From Helochares maculicollis (taxonomy: Eukaryota > Arthropoda > Insecta > Coleoptera > Hydrophilidae): DNA of 37,441 nt. Positions 32,625 through 37,441 of this stretch are shown here, one piece after another (position 1 is the first letter of the stretch; every line of letters begins with the position of its first letter). Both the position numbers and the translations under genes were made by a program. The DNA is taken from assembly GCA_033557835.1 (NCBI GenBank), contig JAWQRO010000511.1, positions 1 through 37,441 on the forward strand. The letters are read 5' to 3'. The notes beneath the pieces are model-generated. The model was not told the origin of the DNA. It worked only from the letters and a program-made list of their open reading frames with translations, and made no database searches.

Positions 32625-32642
32625 AATAAAACCTAAAATAAA
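32625..32642 (+). terminator. Distal polyadenylation signals
   Basis: Two AATAAA hexamers (32,625-32,630 and 32,637-32,642) followed within 10 nt by a T-rich tract. This is the best candidate for the 3' end of the gene. Confidence 0.6.
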
Positions 32643-32660
32643 GACTTTTTGTTTTTTTGC

Positions 32661-33392
32661 CTCCCTTTTTTCATATACATATATATTTCAAAATTAAGTT
32701 ACAAAATTTAAAGGGGTGGTAGATATAAGAAATAAAAAGCGATAGGTGTTTGTTTACATTTTGGGGCATAATTAGTAACCGAGATATTAATTACATGTAC
32801 ATGTTAAGCGCCACTGTTGGAATTCCCTATGACGTCGTCGGTCGAACACGAATTTTATCGGTATTTCAAAGAATCACCTTTTTGTTTACGCTTAAAGCAT
32901 CTGAACTCGAAACTGACGAAATAATAATAAAAAACCCTCGTTGAAAAGAAATAAACACGAGCGAAAAAAGTTAGCAGCCCAATAAATTTCAACCGGAGAG
33001 CAAAAACAATCGCCATGTTTGGTCGGATTGCGTTCATTTCAATTTGTTTTTAATACATTATTTACTATTACGTAAATTAGCTAAACTTTTCTTTATGACT
33101 TATACAAAGAAAGACATACTTACTAATACATCTGAACTTATTAGCACGAAACCAGAAAAACCATCATTTTATTGTAAATAAGGTGATAAAAATGAAAGTG
33201 GATGCTTATCACAAAAGATAAAGCGCAATAAATTTACAAACACAGACATGTGTAATCGATATAAGGAGATTGTTGGATCAGTCTATCGTCGCAATAATAT
33301 GAATTTGTACTATTAATTGTGATAGAAATTGACTCTAGTTCATCGTATTTAAGTAGCCATGGAATTTTAACGATAACGAATGTCGACAATTA
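32661..33392 (+). other. Intergenic, no recognised content
   Basis: AT-rich; short open frames only, with no motif. Confidence 0.45.
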
Positions 33393-33910
33393 AGTTTACG
33401 GTGTATTATGTAACCACCCTTCTTGTGGGCGGTAATATAAAACGATATTGTTTCGAGGTCAAATTCAATCTTCAGTTCAAAAAACAACGCGCTCGAATAA
33501 AATTTTATTTAAATGGTTATTTATATTCTTTTTTTCTGTCTTTATGTTATTAAGAAGGTTTTGTGTTCGTGAAATAATTTTATCTCATGATTATGACGGA
33601 TCTAACGCTTTGTTTTGATTTTGATGCCAGTATTTTTATAGAGATAAAGGTGACGTTAGTTTGCGATGTATGATGTAATCGTCCTTTTTGTGGCGGAAGA
33701 GGTCACATTCTGTTTTAAATGATTCGAAAAACGCGGAGCTATAAAATTTGACTTCAATTGTCGTTTGTTCTTTTTCTGTTTTTCTTTGATTAGGATGGTT
33801 TTGCGTTCATGAAAAAATTTAATCTCGAGGTTTTGAAGGATCTAACGACGTATTTGATTGTGATACCGTTATTTATAAAACAATATCGGGGCCGTTGGGT
33901 CTGCATAATA
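33393..33910 (+). repeat. Tandem duplication, two units of about 265 bp
   Basis: Unit 1 starts at AGTTTACGGTGTATTATGTA (33,393) and unit 2 at AGTTTGCGATGTATGATGTA (33,658). Shared internal landmarks in the same order are CTTTTT/CTTCTTGTGG, GGTTTTG(T/C)GTTC(G/A)TGAAA and GGATCTAACG. The start of a third unit may follow at about 33,898. No coding. It looks like diverged satellite-type monomers. Confidence 0.8.
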
Positions 33911-34059
33911 TTCATCATTTCATTTATGTCAGTTGTCCCAAACTAACCAAATTTTTAACATTTTTATTTATACTTAGAAAATACCAAGTCGGGGTCACAT
34001 TGGCGTTCTTAGCATGTGAATTAAGTTTTGGAAATTAATTATAACATAAACATATAACA

Positions 34060-36300
34060 TAAATACAGATCTCTCTCGAACCAAGTTAGGCTGTATTAAC
34101 TAGAACAATAGATCAATACGATCAAATGGAATAACATAGAACTAAGCTAAATCGGTAGTAAAAATTGAAACCATATAGAGCTTCAGCCAGGTCAGGCAAG
34201 ATCAGATAGTGGAGTAGGGTTCTTGATAAGTAAGTATATTAAATAGCACCAAGTGTTCAATGTTTCAAACCGAATAACCTATCTTACTTTATAAATAAAT
34301 CGCTTGTATAAAGTAAGATGCACGTATAATAATTCAAATCCATGCACCACCAAACAGCTCTAGACAAAGCTTCTTGAAAATTCAAATATCTAATACAAAA
34401 TTTCAGTGCTAAAAACGGCAAAACATTACAACAGGAATCCACTGTAGGTAGATATGGTACAAACCAATGAAATAAACGGAATAAATGTCTAGTGCAACTT
34501 TCTGAATACAATAGCATGAGCATAATAAGTACGTTCTTCAAACACAAACTCGCAAGAAGGTGGATCTGGGAAAACCGAAATGGCTACATAACAAACGAAA
34601 TTGACTATATCCTAAAGAATTGAAGAGATACAGTCAATAACGTATATGTACTAAATAGACTCAGTGTAGGTAGTGACCACAGAATTTTCAGACTTAAAAT
34701 CCAAATAAATACGAGACCGTAAATAAGAAAACTCGTGAGTACACCAATAAAATCACTGGACATGAAAACCTTGGCAAATAGTGTAAAAAAAATTGCAGGA
34801 AAAATTGCACATCTAATTAACTGGGTCACCAACTGACACCCACCACTTCACGAATATCATTCAAGAAATTACAGTGGAGATATGAGGCATGACAAAACTA
34901 CATACAATCAACAAACTACCAGATAATACTAGGAATTTGATGAAGTACCGAAAAGAAGCAAAAAACAATCCTGATATAATGAATCGCATTCAATACCTAG
35001 AGTTGTGCAAGATTTTCAGAAAACAAATAAGAATAGATATTCAAAGGTTCAATGACAATCTAGTACAAGACGCAATTGAAAATAGAAAGAGCTATAGAAA
35101 ACCAAGCAAAATCTAATCATAAAGCGAAAACAAAGTATAGCTAGTCACCAGCAACACTTCTATCAAGCAGACTGGCAATATTAGAATATATAGCACATTT
35201 CGACTAAAAGCTCTATAAACCTCTATGAACATGCCGCAATAACAGCTAAACTAGTCAAATTAACAGGCAGTCGAACACTAGCTTGCCTAGCAAAGATGTG
35301 TAAACTAATTGTATTCGAAAAAGAAAGATCCAAGAACATAAGAAAAAAGCTGAAATAATATTAATTCACAAGAAAGGTAGTTTAAAAGACATCAGAAACT
35401 ACCGACCAATAAGACTGTTACCAGTGGTATACAAAGTATTCACAAAAATCATTCTAAACCGCTTAAAATGCACACTTGACTCTATGCACCCAAAAGAACA
35501 GGCGAGTGTTCGAAGTGAACTCAGCACCACATATCACATCCAAATTGTAAGAGAAGTGATTAGCAGAACCAGCCCACCATCGTCAATGACATTCATCAAC
35601 TGTGAAAATGCCTTTCCCTCGATCCTTCCTGTAGCAATAATGAAAGCTCTAACAATGTAAGACATAGACAAACCTTATTTTGAAACCTTCAAGAACATAT
35701 ATGAGGACGCTTGGGTAAAAGTGAAAATCCATAAATCAACTAGGTAATTCTCAATACCAAGAAGTGTACGTCAGGGAGACTCAATCCCTCCTAAACTATT
35801 TCTAGCCACATTAGCGTATGTCTTCAACAAATTAATCCGGAAAAGTAAGGTACCAAAAATCAATGATGAGAGACTCATCAACCTTAGATTCACAGACGAC
35901 ACAGTCCTTATACCGAAGAATTATATGCGGTCAGTCGGAAAGTAGGGTTACAAATAAATCATTCAAAGAAAAAAGTGGTGTTCGATGCATTTATCGACAA
36001 CACCTTGTATGAAGAAGTCTAAGAACAAGTAAACGCATACATATACTTAAATCAATCAGTCCACTTTTCAAGATCGCTGCTCCCTGAAATGAATAGGAGA
36101 CGCAAACTGGCTTGAAGAGATACTCTACAGAATATTCAAATCGTGAATACTTGTCCGTCTAAAAAGTAAAGCTTTCTACCAATTCATTTATCCGTATTAA
36201 CATATGACTGTGAGACTTGGATCCTAAGAGTAGTCATCACACATTAGCTTCTCACCACACAAAAAGCTATGGAAAGAAGCATATTAAGAAATAGCGGAGC
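34060..36300 (+). mobile_element. RTE-like LINE (endonuclease plus reverse transcriptase), decayed
   Basis: Plus-strand frames, interrupted by stops, read in LINE order. GVGFLISKYI (about 34,211) and NEIDYILKN (about 34,597), then LSVGSDHRIFRLKIQIN (about 34,660-34,710), give the apurinic-type endonuclease with its SDHR end. The linker follows (LCKIFRKQIRIDI near 35,010). The reverse transcriptase has YRPIRLLPVVYKVFTKII (about 35,400), VRQGDSIPPKLF (about 35,770) and LRFTDDTVLIPKN (about 35,884), where FTDD replaces the usual YADD or FADD. Near the 3' end is YDCETWIL (36,203-36,226) and TQKAMERSILRN. The final C-terminal block seen in the 22.3 kb copy is missing, and the mariner abuts the break. 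Confidence 0.85.
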
Positions 36301-36305
36301 GGGAC

Positions 36306-37441
36306 ATGAAGAGGAATGAGTGTTTTTCAAAAATTATTTATTTATTCATCTATTTTGTCCCCTTCAAAGTAATCTCCGTGAGATATTATACACTTGTGCC
36401 AACGTTGTTTCCAATCTTCGAAGCACTTAAAAAAATCATTTTCCTTTATCTTGTTCTTCGATGCCATCTTTATCTCGTCAATATTAGCTTAGTGTCGTCC
36501 TTTCATAGGCCTCTTTAGTTTCGGGAACAATAAAAAGTCACAGGGAGCCAGATCTGGAGAATATGGTGGCTGCGGCATCATTAGTGTGTTGTTTTTGGCC
36601 AAAAAGTCGAGCACAAGCAACGATGTGTGAGCAGGGGCGATATCGTGGTGCAAAAACCAATATTTGTTCTTCCACAAATCCGGGCGTTTCTGACGGATTG
36701 CTTCACGCAAATTGCGCATAACTTGCAGGTCATATTCCTTATCGACCGTTATACCTTGTGGCAAGAACTCACGATGCACCACGCCCCTGCAATCGAAGAA
36801 AACGGTAAGCAAAACTTTCCCAGTCGACCGAACTTGGCGCGCTTTTTTCGGTCTTAGTTCCTGCAGCAGCTTCCATTGAGATGATTAAGCTTTGGTTTCC
36901 ATGTCATAACCGTAAACCCACGATTCGTCACCAGTTATGACCCTTTGGAGCAAATTTGGGTCGTCGCCGACAGAGTCCAACAGCTCATTAGCAATTTTCA
37001 TGCGAAGCTATTTTTGGTTGAAATCTAGCAATTTTGGTACGAATTTCGCGGCGACCCGTCTCATTGATAAAAATCGAATGGCACGAGCCAATCGATATTT
37101 TTAGGTCCTCAGCAACTTCTCTAACGATGATTCGACGATTGGCCAATACCGTTTTCTTCACTTCATCAATTTTTTCGTCTGTTGTTGAAGTGCTCGGACG
37201 TCCGGCACGCTCTTCGTCGTTCACATCTTCTCGGTCTTCTGAGAACATTTTTCACCACCGATAAACGTTGCTTCGGTCTAAGGTAGCTTCTCCGTATGCC
37301 ACAGTCAACATTCGGAATGCATCCGCGCACTTAATTTCGTTTTTCACACAAAATTTGATACAGGTTCTTTGGTCCATTTTTTGAATAGGTAAAAATCGAA
37401 GACGAGCCAAAACACGTACAAGCAAAGCAGCTGTCAACAAT
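36306..37441 (-). mobile_element. mariner transposon, nearly full length, runs off the window
   Basis: The minus-strand transposase starts at ATG 37,377 (MDQRTCIKFCVKNEIKCADA), followed by MFSEDREDVNDEERAGRPST and VKKTVLANRRIIVREVAEDL. After a frameshift come VGDDPNLLQRVITGDESWVY with the first catalytic Asp, then HHDIAPAHTS and YSPDLAPCDFLLFPKLKR with the second and third (DD34D). A stop at 36,489-36,491 breaks it, then CFEDWKQRWHKCIISHGDYF and the natural end GDKIDE, stop 36,342. At least one frameshift and two premature stops make it inactive. This is a common insect mariner type. The 5' terminal repeat lies beyond the window; the 3' terminal repeat is not certain (around 36,306-36,335). 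Confidence 0.93.

Larger units (their letters stand above)
31080..32660 (+). other. 3' untranslated region
   Basis: AT-rich sequence after the stop. It contains a proximal AATAAA (31,348) and ends near the distal pair of AATAAA signals (32,625 and 32,637) followed by a GT/T-rich stretch, TTTTTGTTTTTTTGCC. It also holds the candidate alternative exons at 31,456 and 31,627. Confidence 0.6.

Noticed and set aside
1..37441. tRNA or rRNA genes
   Set aside because: No sequence with a convincing T-loop (GGTTCRANYCC) plus acceptor pairing was seen on either strand by eye.
1..37441. An undescribed multi-gene defence or metabolic system
   Set aside because: The window is one conserved ion-channel gene plus decayed transposable elements. 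No unexplained clustered coding regions remain.

Overview
This is AT-rich eukaryotic DNA with introns, most likely from an insect. The exon-encoded protein reads almost continuously as the second half of an insect-type L-type voltage-gated calcium channel alpha-1 subunit (Cav1, the Ca-alpha1D group in flies). The introns carry mariner, Penelope-like and RTE-like relics typical of insect genomes. I cannot name the species; a beetle or another insect with a TE-rich, AT-rich genome would fit.

Host gene (plus strand, 713 to about 32,660). Nine exons run from the domain III pore turret through IIIS6, all of domain IV, the EF-hand, the pre-IQ and IQ region and the proximal C-tail, then a GC-rich Pro/Gln/Ser tail. 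A terminal exon carries the distal C-terminal regulatory helix pair and the stop codon at 31,079. All splice phases agree along the chain 713-765, 826-1444, 5197-5280, 6884-7078, 9034-9285, 11291-11956, 13314-13648, 16287-16332, 16475-16796, 30757-31079 (about 964 codons in this window). The 5' half of the gene lies upstream of the window. The pore glutamates of domains III and IV and the IQ helix are intact, so the gene looks functional. Two AATAAA signals at 32,625 and 32,637 probably mark the distal 3' end, with an earlier one at 31,348.

Introns. They hold decayed mobile elements: five minus-strand mariner/Tc1-type relics (2.8, 4.1, 14.9, 23.5 and 25.5 kb), two plus-strand Penelope-like elements with reverse transcriptase and GIY-YIG pieces (7.6 and 18.2 kb), LINE fragments (9.5 kb minus, 22.3 kb plus), a foldback-like region (20.3-21.1 kb), and a weak piggyBac-like trace (27 kb).

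Downstream of the gene (32.7-37.4 kb). There is an approximately 265-bp tandem duplication (33.4-33.9 kb), a decayed RTE-like LINE with endonuclease and reverse transcriptase (34.06-36.3 kb), and directly against its 3' end a nearly full-length but mutated mariner on the minus strand that runs off the window.

I found no evidence of an undescribed multi-gene system. The most interesting host-gene signal is a perfect splice donor inside the distal C-terminal regulatory domain, together with well-formed downstream splice sites. This suggests a short channel isoform lacking that autoregulatory module.
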